The notes under the pieces are model-generated. The model searched no databases. It had not been told where the DNA came from and saw nothing but the letters and a program-made list of their open reading frames with translations. This document shows positions 46,222 through 61,416 of a stretch of 64,000 nucleotides of DNA, piece after piece. How positions within the stretch are numbered: position 1 is the first letter of the stretch; the number at the start of each line of letters is the position of its first letter. This stretch comes from Acholoe squamosa (lineage: Eukaryota > Annelida > Polychaeta > Phyllodocida > Polynoidae): contig OX439044.1 of NCBI GenBank assembly GCA_949317995.1, positions 51,168,166 through 51,232,165 of the forward strand, in the 5' to 3' direction. The translations under genes and the position numbers were made by a program.

Positions 46222-49200
46222 GTCAAGTTGTGCCACACTAGGGACACCTAGAGAGCCATCGAAAAACTAAGACATGCAAGTGTGCATCCCCTTCCCCAGA
46301 TGGTGCCACCAAGTAAGTATTGGGAGGGGAAAGAGAAAATTATGCTCAGCCTCTATCTTTGGTAAATACGGGGGTAGGCTATAGATAGTTAAATTCAGCG
46401 TTCTCATCCTGTTCAGGCCTTCTTGCATCATTTCATGGACACATGGCCCTGCCTTTTGCCATTATATGGCAGAGACTTCAAAAGGTTTTTGGTCAATTTT
46501 ACAAATGCATTGTAGCATATAATAAAATGTTACAAGGGGGGCCAAAAGGTGGCCAAATTTGTGTTAGGAAATACTTGAATGGCCCTTTAGTAACATAAAT
46601 CTTATTCTTGGCTACCAGCCTAAAACCACTTTGCATTTTGGTTTTACAATGTACAAGCACACGAAAATGCATAAACTAATGGTTTTCTGAGGAGGTTCCA
46701 ATGTTGACCATTGGTGGCAAGACTGAGCCACTTGGAGAATGACTGCTGCTTATGTACCACCTGCCAGAATAGGGTATTGGGTAGAGCTTTGAACTCACAA
46801 TCAGAAGAACAGGAGTTCAAATCCCTGTGCTGTTATTCACATCACATAACAGGTTTTTTTTTGTCAAACGATCTATAATAAAGTTAGCAATATAAGTCAA
46901 ACTTTTTGTCCTGAGTCAAGAGATCTTGAAAACAGTTTTCATTTACATGCTTGGCAAAAGCAGCAGAGCAAAATGAAATGAAATCATGAAAATTGACAAT
47001 ACATAAAAGGCTTTTTGATTCATTGAAACCTCAAGGATCAGACAAGCCTAGAACTCTGTTACCCTGCATTGTGAGTCCAGTGTTCTAACCACTACCCTAT
47101 TCTGGACAGATGACATATTGGAGGTGAAGTCTCAAACTCATTCAGATCACCAAGATCAGGCCTTATCTATTCATCATGGTTGGGTCAACTCACTTACACG
47201 TGGTTTCTGAGAACCACTGCCCCCATTTGGTGTTTCACTCATACCCTCACAATTACTTTCCTGACCCTCCCCTTGAGACACAGGGCAGAGGACCAGAGTC
47301 TAGGAAGCTAGTACTTATGTCTGGGACCAGTATCCTAGTATACATGGTCAAGTTGTGCCACACTAGGGACACCTAGAGAGCAATAGAAAAACTAAGACAT
47401 GCAAGTGTGCATCCCCTTCCCCAGATGGTGCCACCAAGTAAGTATTGGGAGGGGAAAGAGAAAATTATGCTCAGCCTCTATCTTTGGTAAATACGGGGGT
47501 GGGATATAGATAGTTAAATTCAGCGTTCTCATCCTGTTCAGGCCTTCTTGCATCATTTCATGGACACATGGCCCTGCCTTTTGCCATTATATGGCAGAGA
47601 CTTCAAAAGGTTTTTGGTCAATTTTACAAATGCATTGTAGCATATAATAAAATGTTACAACGGGGGCCAAAAAGTGGCCAAATTTGTGTTAGGAAATACT
47701 TGAATGGCCCTTTAGTAACATAAATCTTATTCTTGGCTACCAGCCTAAAACCACTTTGCATTTTGGTTTTACAATGTACAAGCACACGAAAATGCATAAA
47801 CTAATGGTTTTCTGAGGAGGTTCCAATGTTGACCATTGGTGGCAAGACTGAGCCACTTGGAGAATGACTGCTGCTTATGTACCACCTGCCAGAATAGGGT
47901 ATTGGGTAGAGCTTTGAATTCACAATCAGAAGAACAGGAGTTCAAATCCCTGTGCTGTTATTCACATCGCATAACAGGTTTTTTTTTTGTCAAACGATCT
48001 ATAATAAAGTTAGCAATATAAGTCAAACTTTTTGTCCTCAGTCAAGAGATCTTGAAAACAGTTTTCATTTACATGCTTGGCAAAAGCAGCAGAGCAAAAT
48101 GAAATGAAATCTTGAAAATTGACAATACATAAAAGGCTTTTTGATTCATTGAGAACTCTGTTACCCTGCATTGTGAGTCCAGGGTTCTAACCACTACCCT
48201 ATTCTGGACAGATGACATATTGGAGCTAAAGTCTCAAACTCATTCAGATCACCAAGATCAGGCCTTATCTATTCATCACGGTTGGGTCAACTCACTTACA
48301 CGTGGTTTCTGAGAACCATTGCCCCCATTTGGTGTTTCACTCATACCCTCAGAACTACTTTCCTGTCCCTCCCCTTAAGACACGGGGCAGAGGACCAGAG
48401 TCTAGAAAGCTAGTACTTATGTCTGGGACCAGTATCCTAGTATATGGTCAAGTTGTGCCACACTAGGGACACCTAGAGAGCCATCGAAAAACTAAGACAT
48501 GCAAGTGTGCATCCCCTTCCCCAGATGGTGCCACCAAGTAAGTATTGGGAGGGGAAAGAGAAAATTATGCTCAGCCTCTATCTTTGGTAAATACGGGGGT
48601 AGGCTATAGATAGTTAAATTCAGCGTTCTCATCCTGTTCAGGCCTTCTTGCATCATTTCATGGACACATGGCCCTGCCTTTTGCCATTATATGGCAGAGA
48701 CTTCAAAAGGTTTTTGGTCAATTTTACAAATGCATTGTAGCATATAATAAAATGTTACAAGGGGGGCCAAAAGGTGGCCAAATTTGTGTTAGGAAATACT
48801 TGAATGGCCCTTTAGTAACATAAATCTTATTCTTGGCTACCAGCCTAAAACCACTTTGCATTTTGGTTTTACAATGTACAAGCACACGAAAATGCATAAA
48901 CTAATGGTTTTCTGAGGAGGTTCCAATGTTGACCATTGGTGGCAAGACTGAGCCACTTGGAGAATGACTGCTGCTTATGTACCACCTGCCAGAATAGGGT
49001 ATTGGGTAGAGCTTTGAACTCACAATCAGAAGAACAGGAGTTCAAATCCCTGTGCTGTTATTCACATCGCATAACAGGTTTTTTTTGTCAAACGATCTAT
49101 AATAAAGTTAGCAATATAAGTCAAACTTTTTGTCCTGAGTCAAGAGATCTTGAAAACAGTTTTCATTTACATGCTTGGCAAAAGCAGCAGAGCAAAATGA

Positions 49201-51822
49201 AATGAAATCATGAAAATTGACAATACATAAAAGGCTTTTTGATTCATTGAAACCTCAAGGATCAGACAAGCCTAGAACTCTGTTACCCTGCATTGTGAGT
49301 CCAGTGTTCTAACCACTACCCTATTCTGGACAGATGACATATTGGAGGTGAAGTCTCAAACTCATTCAGATCACCAAGATCAGGCCTTATCTATTCATCA
49401 TGGTTGGGTCAACTCACTTACACGTGGTTTCTGAGAACCACTGCCCCCATTTGGTGTTTCACTCATACCCTCACAATTACTTTCCTGTCCCTCCCCTTGA
49501 GACACAGGGCAGAGGACCAGAGTCTAGGAAGCTAGTACTTATGTCTGGGACCAGTATCCTAGTATACATGGTCAAGTTGTGCCACACTAGGGACACCTAG
49601 AGAGCAATAGAAAAACTAAGACATGCAAGTGTGCATCCCCTTCCCCAGATGGTGCCACCAAGTAAGTATTGGGAGGGGAAAGAGAAAATTATGCTCAGCC
49701 TCTATCTTTGGTAAATACGGGGGTAGGATATAGATAGTTAAATTCAGCGTTCTCATCCTGTTCAGGCCTTCTTGCATCATTTCATGGACACATGGCCCTG
49801 CCTTTTGCCATTATATGGCAGAGACTTCAAAAGGTTTTTGGTCAATTTTACAAATGCATTGTAGCATATAATAAAATGTTACAAGGGGGGCCAAAAGGTG
49901 GCCAAATTTGTGTTAGGAAATACTTGAATGGCCCTTTAGTAACATAAATCTTATTCTTGGCTACCAGCCTAAAACCACTTTGCATTTTGGTTTTACAATG
50001 TACAAGCACACGAAAATGCATAAACTAATGGTTTTCTGAGGAGGTTCCAATGTTGACCATTGGTGGCAAGACTGAGCCACTTGGAGAATGACTGCTGCTT
50101 ATGTACCACCTGCCAGAATAGGGTATTGGGTAGAGCTTTGAACTCACAATCAGAAGAACAGGAGTTCAAATCCCTGTGCTGTTATTCACATCGCATAACA
50201 GGTTTTTTTTTGTCAAACGATCTATAATAAAGTTAGCAATATAAGTCAAACTTTTTGTCCTGAGTCAAGAGATCTTGAAAACAGTTTTCATTTACATGCT
50301 TGGCAAAAGCAGCAGAGCAAAATGAAATGAAATCATGAAAATTGACAATACATAAAAGGCTTTTTGATTCATTGAAACCTCAAGCATCAGACAAGCCTAG
50401 AACTCTGTTACCCTGCATTGTGAGTCCAGTGTTCTAACCACTACCCTATTCTGGACAGATGACATATTGGAGGTAAAGTCTCAAACTCATTCAGATCACC
50501 AAGATCAGACCTTATCTATTCATCATGGTTGGGTCAACTCACTTACACGTGGTTTCTGAGAACCACTGCCCCCATTTGGTGTTTCACTCATACCCTCACA
50601 ATTACTTTCCTGTCCCTCCCCTTGAGACACAGGGCAGAGGACCATAGTCTAGGAAGCTAGTACTTATGTCTGGGACCAGTATCCTAGTATACATGGTCAA
50701 GTTGTGCCACACTAGGGACACCTAGAGAGCAATAGAAAAACTAAGACATGCAAGTGTGCATCCCCTTCCCCAGATGGTGCCACCAAGTAAGTATTGGGAG
50801 GGGAAAGAGAAAATTATGCTCAGCCTCTATCTTTGGTAAATACGGGGGTAGGATATAGATAGTTAAATTCAGCGTTCTCATCCTGTTCAGGCCTTCTTGC
50901 ATCATTTCATGGACACATGGCCCTGCCTTTTGCCATTATATGGCAGAGACTTCAAAAGGTTTTTGGTCAATTTTACAAATGCATTAAAGCATATGATTAA
51001 ATGTTAAAAGGGGGGCCAAAAAGTGGCCAAATTTGTGTTAGGAAATACTTGAATGGCCCTTTAGTAACCTAAATCTTATTCTTGGCTACCAGCCTAAAAC
51101 CACTTTGCACTTTGGTTTTACAATGTACAAGCACATGAAAATGCATAAACTAATGGTTTTCTGAGGAGGTTCCAATGTTGACCATTGGTGGCAAGACTGA
51201 GCCACTTGGAGAATGAGTCCTGCTTATGTACCACCTGCCAGAATAGGGTATTGGGTAGAGCTTTGAACTTACAATCAGAAGAACAGGAGTTCTAATCCCT
51301 GTGCTCTTATTCACATTGCATAACAGGATTTTTTTGTCAAACGATCTATAATAAAGTTAGCAATATAAGTCAATCTTTTTGTCCTGAGTCAAGAGATCTT
51401 GAAAACAGTTTTCATTTACATGCTTGGCAAAAGCAGCAGAGCAAAATGAAATGAAATCTTGAAAATTGACAATACATAAAAGGCTTTTTGATTCGTTGAA
51501 ACCTCGAGCATCAGACAAGCCTAGAACTCTGTTACCCTGCATTTTGAGTCCAGGGTTCTAACCACTACCCTATTCTGGACAGATGACATATTGGAGCTAA
51601 AGTCTCAAACTCATTCAGATCACCAAGATCAGGCCTTATCTATTCATCACGGTTGGGTCAACTCACTTACACGTGGTTTCTGAGAACCACTGCCCCCATT
51701 TGGTGTTTCACTCATACCCTCAGAACTACTTTCCTGTCCCTCCCCTTAAGACACGGGGCAGAGGACCAGAGTCTAGGAAGCTAGTACTTATGTCTGGGAC
51801 CAGTATCCTAGTATATGGTCAA

Positions 51823-52163
51823 TGTTAGGCGCATTTAGACAATCTGCGCCGATTGCCAATTTCGCTTTGCGCCATGCACAAATGGTGCGAGTTTTAAATA
51901 AAGTTTATAAAGATTTCCTTAAATTCATTTCTCTTGCATATTTGGGAGATGAGTATTTATGTTTGCCAACAGATTGTATGAGCATACACATCTTTATCAC
52001 TTTATATATAAAAAATATCTCAGACATGTCAGACCTGCTTGCCGATACACTGATATTGGTGCTTCGCGCAAAATTGGAACTTTGCGCGGCGCCGATCTTG
52101 CACAATTTGCAAATTGCGCTGCGCTGTTTGCAAATTGTGCCGATTTGTGATTTGCGCGTGACA
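51823..52163. mobile_element. MITE-B copy 1 (341 bp)
   Basis: It begins TGTTAGGCGCA and ends TTGCGCGTGACA (inverse TGTCACGCGCAA). GTCAA flanks both sides (51818-51822, 52164-52168). The ends are rich in TTGCGC/GCGCAA motifs and the middle is AT-rich. Overlapping frames of 60-120 codons run through it without recognisable domains. The superfamily is not assigned. Confidence 0.72.
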
Positions 52164-54411
52164 GTCAAGTTGTGCCACACTAGGGACACCTAGAGAGCAA
52201 TAGAAAAACTAAGACTTGCAAGTGTGCATCCCCTTCCCCAGATGGTGCCACCAAGTAAGTATTGGGAGGGGAAAGAGAAAATTATGCTCAGCCTCTATCT
52301 TTGGTAAATACGGGGGTAGGCTATAGATAGTTAAATTCAGCGTTCTCATCCTGTTCAGGCCTTCTTGCATCATTTCATGGACACATGGCCCTGCCTTTTG
52401 CCATTATATGGCAGAGACTTCAAAAGGTTTTTGGTCAATTTTACTAATGCATTGTAGCATATAATAAAATGTTACAAGGGGGGCCAAAAAGTGGCCAAAT
52501 TTGTGTTAGGAAATACTTGAATGGCCCTTTAGTAACCTAAATCTTATTCTTGGCTACCAGCCTAAAACCACTTTGCATTTTGGTTTTACAATGTACAAGC
52601 ACACGAAAATGCATAAACTAATGGTTTTCTGAGGAGGTTCCAATGTTGACCATTGGTGGCAAGACTGAGCCACTTGGAGAATGACTGCTGCTTATGTACC
52701 ACCTGCCAGAATAGGGTATTGGGTAGAGCTTTGAACTCACAATCAGAAGAACAGGAGTTCAAATCCCTGTGCTGTTATTCACATCGCATAACAGGTCTTT
52801 TTTTAGTCAAACGATCTATAATAAAGTTAGCAATATAAGTCAAACGTTTTGTCCTGAGTCAAGAGATCTTGAAAACAGTTTTCATTTACATGCTTGGCAA
52901 AAGCAGCAGAGCAAAATGAAATGAAATCTTGAAAATTGACAATACATAAAAGGCTTTTTGATTCGTTGAAACCTCGAGCATCAGACAAGCCTAGAACTCT
53001 GTTACCCTGCATTGTGAGTCTAGGGTTCTAACCACTACCCTATTCTGGACAGATGACATATTGGAGCTAAAGTCTCAAACTCATTCAGATCACCAAGATC
53101 AGGCCTTATCTATTCATCACGGTTGGGTCAACTCACTTACACGTGGTTTCTGAGAACCACTGCCCCCATTTGGTGTTTCACTCATACCCTCAGAACTACT
53201 TTCCTGTCCCTCCCCTTAAGACACGGGGCAGAGGACCAGAGTCTAGGAAGCTAGTACTTATGTCTGGGACCAGTATCCTAGTATATGGTCAAGTTGTGCC
53301 ACACTAGGGACACCTAGAGAGCAAAAGAAAAACTAAGACATGCAAGTGTGCATCCCCTTCCCCAGATGGTGCCACCAAGTAAGTATTGGGAGGGGAAAGA
53401 GAAAATTATGCTCAGCCTCTATCTTTGGTAAATACGGGGGTAGGATATAGATAGTTAAATTCAGCGTTCTCATCCTGTTCAGGCCTTCTTGCATCATTTC
53501 ATGGACACATGGCCCTGCCTTTTGCCATTATATGGCAGAGACTTCAAAAGGTTTTTGGTCAATTTTACTAATGCATTGTAGCATATAATAAAATGTTACA
53601 AGGGGGGCCAAAAAGTGGCCAAATTTGTGTTAGGAAATACTTGAATGGCCCTTTAGTAACCTAAATCTTATTCTTGGCTACCAGCCTAAAACCACTTTGC
53701 ATTTTGGTTTTACAATGTACAAGCACACGAAAATGCATAAACTAATGGTTTTCTGAGGAGGTTCCAATGTTGACCATTGGTGGCAAGACTGAGCCACTTG
53801 GAGAATGACTGCTGCTTATGTACCACCTGCCAGAATAGGGTATTGGGTAGAGCTTTGAACTCACAATCAGAAGAACAGGAGTTCAAATCCCTGTGCTGTT
53901 ATTCACATCGCATAACAGGTCTTTTTTTAGTCAAACGATCTATAATAAAGTTAGCAATATAAGTCAAACGTTTTGTCCTGAGTCAAGAGATCTTGAAAAC
54001 AGTTTTCATTTACATGCTTGGCAAAAGCAGCAGAGCAAAATGAAATGAAATCTTGAAAATTGACAATACATAAAAGGCTTTTTGATTCGTTGAAACCTCG
54101 AGCATCAGACAAGCCTAGAACTCTGTTACCCTGCATTGTGAGTCTAGGGTTCTAACCACTACCCTATTCTGGACAGATGACATATTGGAGCTAAAGTCTC
54201 AAACTCATTCAGATCACCAAGATCAGGCCTTATCTATTCATCACGGTTGGGTCAACTCACTTACACGTGGTTTCTGAGAACCACTGCCCCCATTTGGTGT
54301 TTCACTCATACCCTCAGAACTACTTTCCTGTCCCTCCCCTTAAGACACGGGGCAGAGGACCAGAGTCTAGGAAGCTAGTACTTATGTCTGGGACCAGTAT
54401 CCTAGTATATG

Positions 54412-57400
54412 GTCAAGTTGTGCCACACTAGGGACACCTAGAGAGCAATAGAAAAACTAAGACATGCAAGTGTGCATCCCCTTCCCCAGATGGTGCCACC
54501 AAGTAAGTATTGGGAGGGGAAAGAGAAAATTATGCTCAGCCTCTATCTTTGGTAAATACGGGGGTAGGATATAGATAGTTAAATTCAGCGTTCTCATCCT
54601 GTTCAGGCCTTCTTGCATCATTTCATGGACACATGGCCCTGCCTTTTGCCATTATATGGCAGAGACTTCAAAAGGTTTTTGGTCAATTTTACAAATGCAT
54701 TAAAGCATATGATAAAATGTTAAAAGGGGGGCCAAAAAGTGGCCAAATTTGTGTTAGGAAATACTTGAATGGCCTAAATCTTATTCTTGGCTACCAGCCT
54801 AAAACCACTTTGCATTTTGGTTTAACAATGTACAAGCACATGAAAATGCATAAACTAATGGTTTTCTGAGGAGGTTCCAATGTTGACCATTGGTGGCAAG
54901 ACTGAATGACTCCTGCTTATGTACCACCTGCCAGAATAGGGTATTGGGTAGAGCTTTGAACTCACAATCAGAAGAACAGGAGTTCAAATCCCTGTGCTCT
55001 TATTCACATTGCATAACAGGATTTTTTTGTCAAACGATCTATAATAAAGTTAGCAATATAAGTCAATCTTTTTGTCCTTAGTCAAGAGATCTTGAAAACA
55101 GTTTTCATTTACATGCTTGGCAAAAGCAGCAGAGCAAAATGAAATGAAATCTTGAAAATTGACAATACATAAAAGGCTTTTTGATTCGTTGAAACCTCGA
55201 GCATCAGACAAGCCTAGAACTCTGTTACCCTGCATTGTGAGTCCAGGGTTCTAACCACTACCCTATTCTGGACAGATGACATATTGGAGCTAAAGTCTCA
55301 AACTCATTCAGATCACAAAGATCAGGCCTTATCTATTCATCACGGTTGGGTCAACTCACTTACACGTGGTTTCTGAGAACCACTGCCCCCATTTGGTGTT
55401 TCACTCATACCCTCAGAACTACTTTCCTGTTCCTCCCCTTAAGACACGGGGCAGAGGACCAGAGTCTAGGAACCTAGTACTTATGTCTGGGACCAGTATC
55501 CTAGTATATGGTCAAGTTGTGCCACACTAGGGACACCTAGAGAGCAATAGAAAAACTAAGACATGCAAGTGTGCATCCCCTTCCCCAGATGGTGCCACCA
55601 AGTAAGTATTGGGAGGGGAAAGAGAAAATTATGCTCAGCCTCTATCTTTGGTAAATACGGGGGTAGGCTATAGATAGTTAAATTCAGCGTTCTCATCCTG
55701 TTCAGGTCTTCTTGCATCATTTCATGGACACATGGCCCTGCCTTTTGCCATTATATGGCAGAGACTTCAAAAGGTTTTTGGTCAATTTTACTAATGCATT
55801 GTAGCATATAATTAAATGTTACAAGGGGGGCCAAAAAGTGGCCAAATTTGTGTTAGGAAATACTTGAATGGCCCTTTAGTAACCTAAATCTTATTCTTGG
55901 CTACCAGCCTAAAACCACTTTGCATTTTGGTTTTACAATGTACAAGCACACGAAAATGCATAAACTAATGGTTTTCTGAGGAGGTTCCAATGTTGACCAT
56001 TGGTGGCAAGACTGAGCCACTTGGAGAATGACTGCTGCTTATGTACCACCTGCCAGAATAGGGTATTGGGTAGAGCTTTGAACTCACAATCAAAAGAACA
56101 GGAGTTCAAATCCCTGTGCTGTTATTCACATCGCATAACAGCGTTTTTTTTGTCAAACGATCTATAATAAAGTTAGCAATATAAGTCAAACTTTTTGTCC
56201 TGAGTCAAGAGATCTTGAAAACAGTTTTCATTTACATGCTTGGCAAAAGCAGCAGAGCAAAATGAAATGAAATCTTGAAAATTGACAATACATAAAAGGC
56301 TTTTTGATTCGTTGAAACCTCGAGCATCAGACAAGCCTAGAACTCTGTTACCCTGCATTGTGAGTCTAGGGTTCTAACCACTACCCTATTCTGGACAGAT
56401 GACATATTGGAGCTAAAGTCTCAAACTCATTCAGATCACCAAGATCAGGCCTTATCTATTCATCACGGTTGGGTCAACTCACTTACACGTGGTTTCTGCG
56501 AACCACTGCCCCCATTTGGTGTTTCACTCATACCCTCAGAACTACTTTCCTGTCCCTCCCCTTAAGACACGGGGCAGAGGACCAGAGTCTAGGAAGCTAG
56601 TACTTATGTCTGGGACCAGTATCCTAGTATATGGTCAAGTTGTGCCACACTAGGGACACCTAGAGAGCAATAGAAAAACTAAGACATGCAAGTGTGCATC
56701 CCCTTCCCCAGATGGTGCCACCAAGTAAGTATTGGGAGGGGAAAGAGAAAATTATGCTCAGCCTCTATCTTTGGTAAATACGGGGGTAGGATATAGATAG
56801 TTAAATTCAGCGTTCTCATCCTGTTCAGGCCTTCTTGCATCATTTCATGGACACATGGCCCTGCCTTTTGCCATTATATGGCAGAGACTTCAAAAGGTTT
56901 TTGGTCAATTTTACAAATGCATTAAAGCATATGATAAAATGTTAAAAGGGGGGCCAAAAAGTGGCCAAATTTGTGTTAGGAAATACTTGAATGGCCTAAA
57001 TCTTATTCTTGGCTACCAGCCTAAAACCACTTTGCATTTTGGTTTAACAATGTACAAGCACATGAAAATGCATAAACTAATGGTTTTCTGAGGAGGTTCC
57101 AATGTTGACCATTGGTGGCAAGACTGAATGACTCCTGCTTATGTACCACCTGCCAGAATAGGGTATTGGGTAGAGCTTTGAACTCACAATCAGAAGAACA
57201 GGAGTTCAAATCCCTGTGCTCTTATTCACATTGCATAACAGGATTTTTTTGTCAAACGATCTATAACAAAGTTAGCAATATAAGTCAATCTTTTTGTCCT
57301 GAGTCAAGAGATCTTGAAAACAGTTTCCATTTACATGCTTGGCAAAAGCAGCAGAGCAAAATGAAATGAAATCTTGAAAATTGACAATACATAAAAGGCT

Positions 57401-58849
57401 TTTTGATTCGTTGAAACCTCGAGCATCAGACAAGCCTAGAACTCTGTTACCCTGCATTGTGAGTCCAGGGTTCTAACCACTACCCTATTCTGGACAGATG
57501 ACATATTGGAGCTAAAGTCTCAAACTCATTCAGATCACCAAGATCAGGCCTTATCTATTCATCACGGTTGGGTCAACTCACTTACACGTGGTTTCTGAGA
57601 ACCACTGCCCCCATTTGGTGTTTCACTCATACCCTCAGAACTACTTTCCTGTCCCTCCCCTTAAGACACGGGGCAGAGGACCAGAGTCTAGGAAGCTAGT
57701 ACTTATGTCTGGGACCAGTATCCTAGTATATGGTCAAGTTGTGCCACACTAGGGACACCTAGAGAGCAATAGAAAAACTAAGACTTGCAAGTGTGCATCC
57801 CCTTCCCCAGATGGTGCCACCAAGTAAGTATTGGGAGGGGAAAGAGAAAATTATGCTCAGCCTCTATCTTTGGTAAATACGGGGGTAGGCTATAGATAGT
57901 TAAATTCAGCATTCTCATCCTGTTCAGGCCTTCTTGCATCATTTCATGGACACATGGCCCTGCCTTTTGCCATTATATGGCAGAGACTTCAAAAGGTTTT
58001 TGGTCAATTTTACAAATGCATTGTAGCATATAATAAAGTGTTACAAGGGGGGCCAAAAAGTGGCCAAATTTGTGTTAGGAAATACTTGAATGGCCCTTTA
58101 GTAACCTAAATCTTATTCTTGGCTACCAGCCTAAAACCACTTTGCATTTTGGTTTTACAATGTACAAGCACACGAAAATGCATAAACTAATGGTTTTCTG
58201 AGGAGGTTCCAATGTTGACCATTGGTGGCAAGACTGAGCCACTTGGAGAATGACTGCTGCTTATGTACCACCTGCCAGAATAGGGTATTGGGTAGAGCTT
58301 TGAACTCACAATCAGAAGAACAGGAGTTCAAATCCCTGTGCTGTTATTCACATCGCATAACAGGTTTTTTTCTAGTCAAACGATCTATAATAAAGTTAGC
58401 AATATAAGTCAAACGTTTTGTCCTGAGTCAAGAGATCTTGAAAACAGTTTTCATTTACATGCTTGGCAAAAGCAGCAGAGCAAAATGAAATGAAATCTTG
58501 AAAATACATAAAAGGCTTTTTGATTCGTTGAAACCTCGAGCATCAGACAAGCCTAGAACTCTGTTACCCTGCATTGTGAGTCCAGGGTTCTAACCACTAC
58601 CCTATTCTGGACAGATGACATATTGGAGCTAAAGTCTCAAACTCATTCAGATCACCAAGATCAGGCCTTATCTATTCATCACGGTTGGGTCAACTCACTT
58701 ACACGTGGTTTCTGAGAACCACTGCCCCCATTTGGTGTTTCACTCATACCCTCAGAACTACTTTCCTGTCCCTCCCCTTAAGACACGGGGCAGAGGACCA
58801 GAGTCTAGGAAGCTAGTACTTATGTCTGGGACCAGTATCCTAGTATATG
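54412..58849. repeat. Dimer block marked by two extra small deletions
   Basis: Monomers at 54412 and 56634 (offset 2222 bp) both lack about 13 bases at GAATGGCCTAAATC (normally GAATGGCCCTTTAGTAACCT) and about 12 bases at AGACTGAATGACTCC, and both read GGTTTAACAATG. The partners at 55511 and 57733 lack these changes. Shared private deletions show that the dimer was copied as a unit. Confidence 0.85.
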
Positions 58850-61076
58850 GTCAAGTTGTGCCACACTAGGGACACCTAGAGAGCAATAGAAAAACTAAGA
58901 CTTGCAAGTGTGCATCCCCTTCCCCAGATGGTGCCACCAAGTAAGTATTGGGAGGGGAAAGAGAAAATTATGCTCAGCCTCTATCTTTGGTAAATACGGG
59001 GGTAGGCTATAGATAGTTAAATTCAGCATTCTCATCCTGTTCAGGCCTTCTTGCATCATTTCATGGACACATGGCTCTGCCTTTTGCCATTATATGGCAG
59101 AGACTTCAAAAGGTTTTTGGTCAATTTTACTAATGCATTGTAGCATATAATAAAATGTTACAAGGGGGGCCAAAAAGTGGCCAAATTTGTGTTAGGAAAT
59201 ACTTGAATGGCCCTTTAGTAACCTAAATCTTATTCTTGGCTACCAGCCTAAAACCACTTTGCATTTTGGTTTTACAATGTACAAGCACACGAAAATGCAT
59301 AAACTAATGGTTTTCTGAGGAGGTTCCAATGTTGACCATTGGTGGCAAGACTGAGCCACTTGGAGAATGACTGCTGCTTATGTACCACCTGCCAGAATAG
59401 GGTATTGGGTAGAGCTTTGAACTCACAATCAGAAGAACAGGAGTTCAGATCCCTGTGCTGTTTTTCACATCGCATAACAGGTTTTTTTTTGTCAAACGAT
59501 CTATAATAAAGTTAGCAATATAAGTCAAACTTTTTGTCCTGAGTCAAGAGATCTTGAAAACAGTTTTCATTTACATGCTTGGCAAAAGCAGCAGAGCAAA
59601 ACGAAATGAAATCTTGAAAATTGACAATACATAAAAGGCTTTTTGATTCGTTGAAACCTCGAGCATCAGACAAGCCTAGAACTCTGTTAACCTGCATTGT
59701 GAGTCCAGGGTTCTAACCACTACCCTATTCTGGACAGATGACATATTGGAGCTAAAGTCTCAAACTCATTCAGATCACCAAGATCAGGCCTTATCTATTC
59801 ATCACGGTTGGGTCAACTCACTTACACGTGGTTTCTGAGAACCACTGCCCCCATTTGGTGTTTCACTCATACCCTCAGAACTACTTTCCTGTCCCTCCCC
59901 TTAAGACATGGGGCAGAGGACCAGAGTCTAGGAAGCTAGTACTTATGTCTGGGACCAGTATCCTAGTATATGGTCAAGTTGTGCCACACTAGGGACACCT
60001 AGAGAGCAATAGAAAAACTAAGACATGCAAGTGTGCATCCCCTTCCCCAGATGGTGCCACCAAGTAAGTATTGGGAGGGGAAAGAGAAAATTATGCTCAG
60101 CCTCTATCTTTGGTAAATACGGGGGTAGGCTATAGATAGTTAAATTCAGCGTTCTCATCCTGTTCAGGCCTTCTTGCATCATTTCATGGACACATGGCCC
60201 TGCCTTTTGCCATTATATGGCAGAGACTTCAAAAGGTTTTTGGTCAATTTTACTAATGCATTGTAGCATATAATAAAATGTTACAAGGGGGGCCAAAAAG
60301 TGGCCAAATTTGTGTTAGGAAATACTTGAATGGCCCTTTAGTAACCTAAATCTTATTCTTGGCTACCAGCCTAAAACCACTTTGCATTTTGGTTTTACAA
60401 TGTACAAGCACACGAAAATGCATAAACTAATGGTTTTCTGAGGAGGTTCCAATGTTGACCATTGGTGGCAAGACTGAGCCACTTGGAGAATGACTGCTGC
60501 TTATGTACCACCTGCCAGAATAGGGTATTGGGTAGAGCTTTGAATTCACAATCAGAAGAACAGGAGTTCAAATCCCTGTGCTGTTATTCACATCGCATAA
60601 CAGGGTTTTTTTTGTCAAACGATCTATAATAAAGTTAGCAATATAAGTAAAACTTTTTGTCCTGAGTCAAGAGATCTTGAAACCAGTTTTCATTTACATG
60701 CTTGGCAAAAGCAGCAGAGCAAAATGAAATGAAATCTTGAAAATTGACAATACATAAAAGGCTTTTTGATTCGTTGAGAACTCTGTTACCCTGCATTGTG
60801 AGTCCAGTGTTCTAACCACTACCCTATTCTGGACAGATGACATATTGGAGGTAAAGTCTCAAACTCATTCAGATCACCAAGATCATGCCTTATCTATTCA
60901 TCACGGTTGGGTCAACTCACTTACACGTGGTTTCTGAGAACCACTGCCCCCATTTGGTGTTTTACTCATACCCTCAGAACTACTTTCCTGTCCCTCCCCT
61001 TAAGACACGGGGCAGAGGACCAGAGTCTAGAAAGCTAGTACTTATGTCTGGGACCAGTATCCTAGTATATGGTCAA

Positions 61077-61416
61077 TGTTAGGCGCAGTTCGCCAATCTG
61101 CGCATATCGGCAATTCTGCATTGAGCAAGGTACAAATGTGCGAGATTTCCATAAAGTTTCTACCACATTTATAGAATTCATTTGTCTAATATTTTTTATA
61201 GATACCTTTATATGTTATTCAACCACTGGTCTATTGTTTGTCAAGTTTTCCTGCTTAGAGTTTTAAAAAGGGATTGAAGTCCAAGACCTGCTTCCCGAAT
61301 GGCCAATATTGCTGTTTTGCGCAAGATTGGTGCTTTGCGCGGCGCCGATGTTGCGCAATTTGTAAATTGCACTGCCCAATTCGAGAAATGCGCCGATTGG
61401 TAATCCGCGCGGAACA
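61077..61416. mobile_element. MITE-B copy 2 (340 bp, same site, strongly diverged)
   Basis: It begins TGTTAGGCGCA and ends CCGCGCGGAACA, with GTCAA flanks at the same monomer position as the 51823 copy. The terminal ~80 bases align between the copies, with GCGCGGCGCCGAT shared, but the middle is hard to align, unlike the flanking monomers. Confidence 0.72.
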
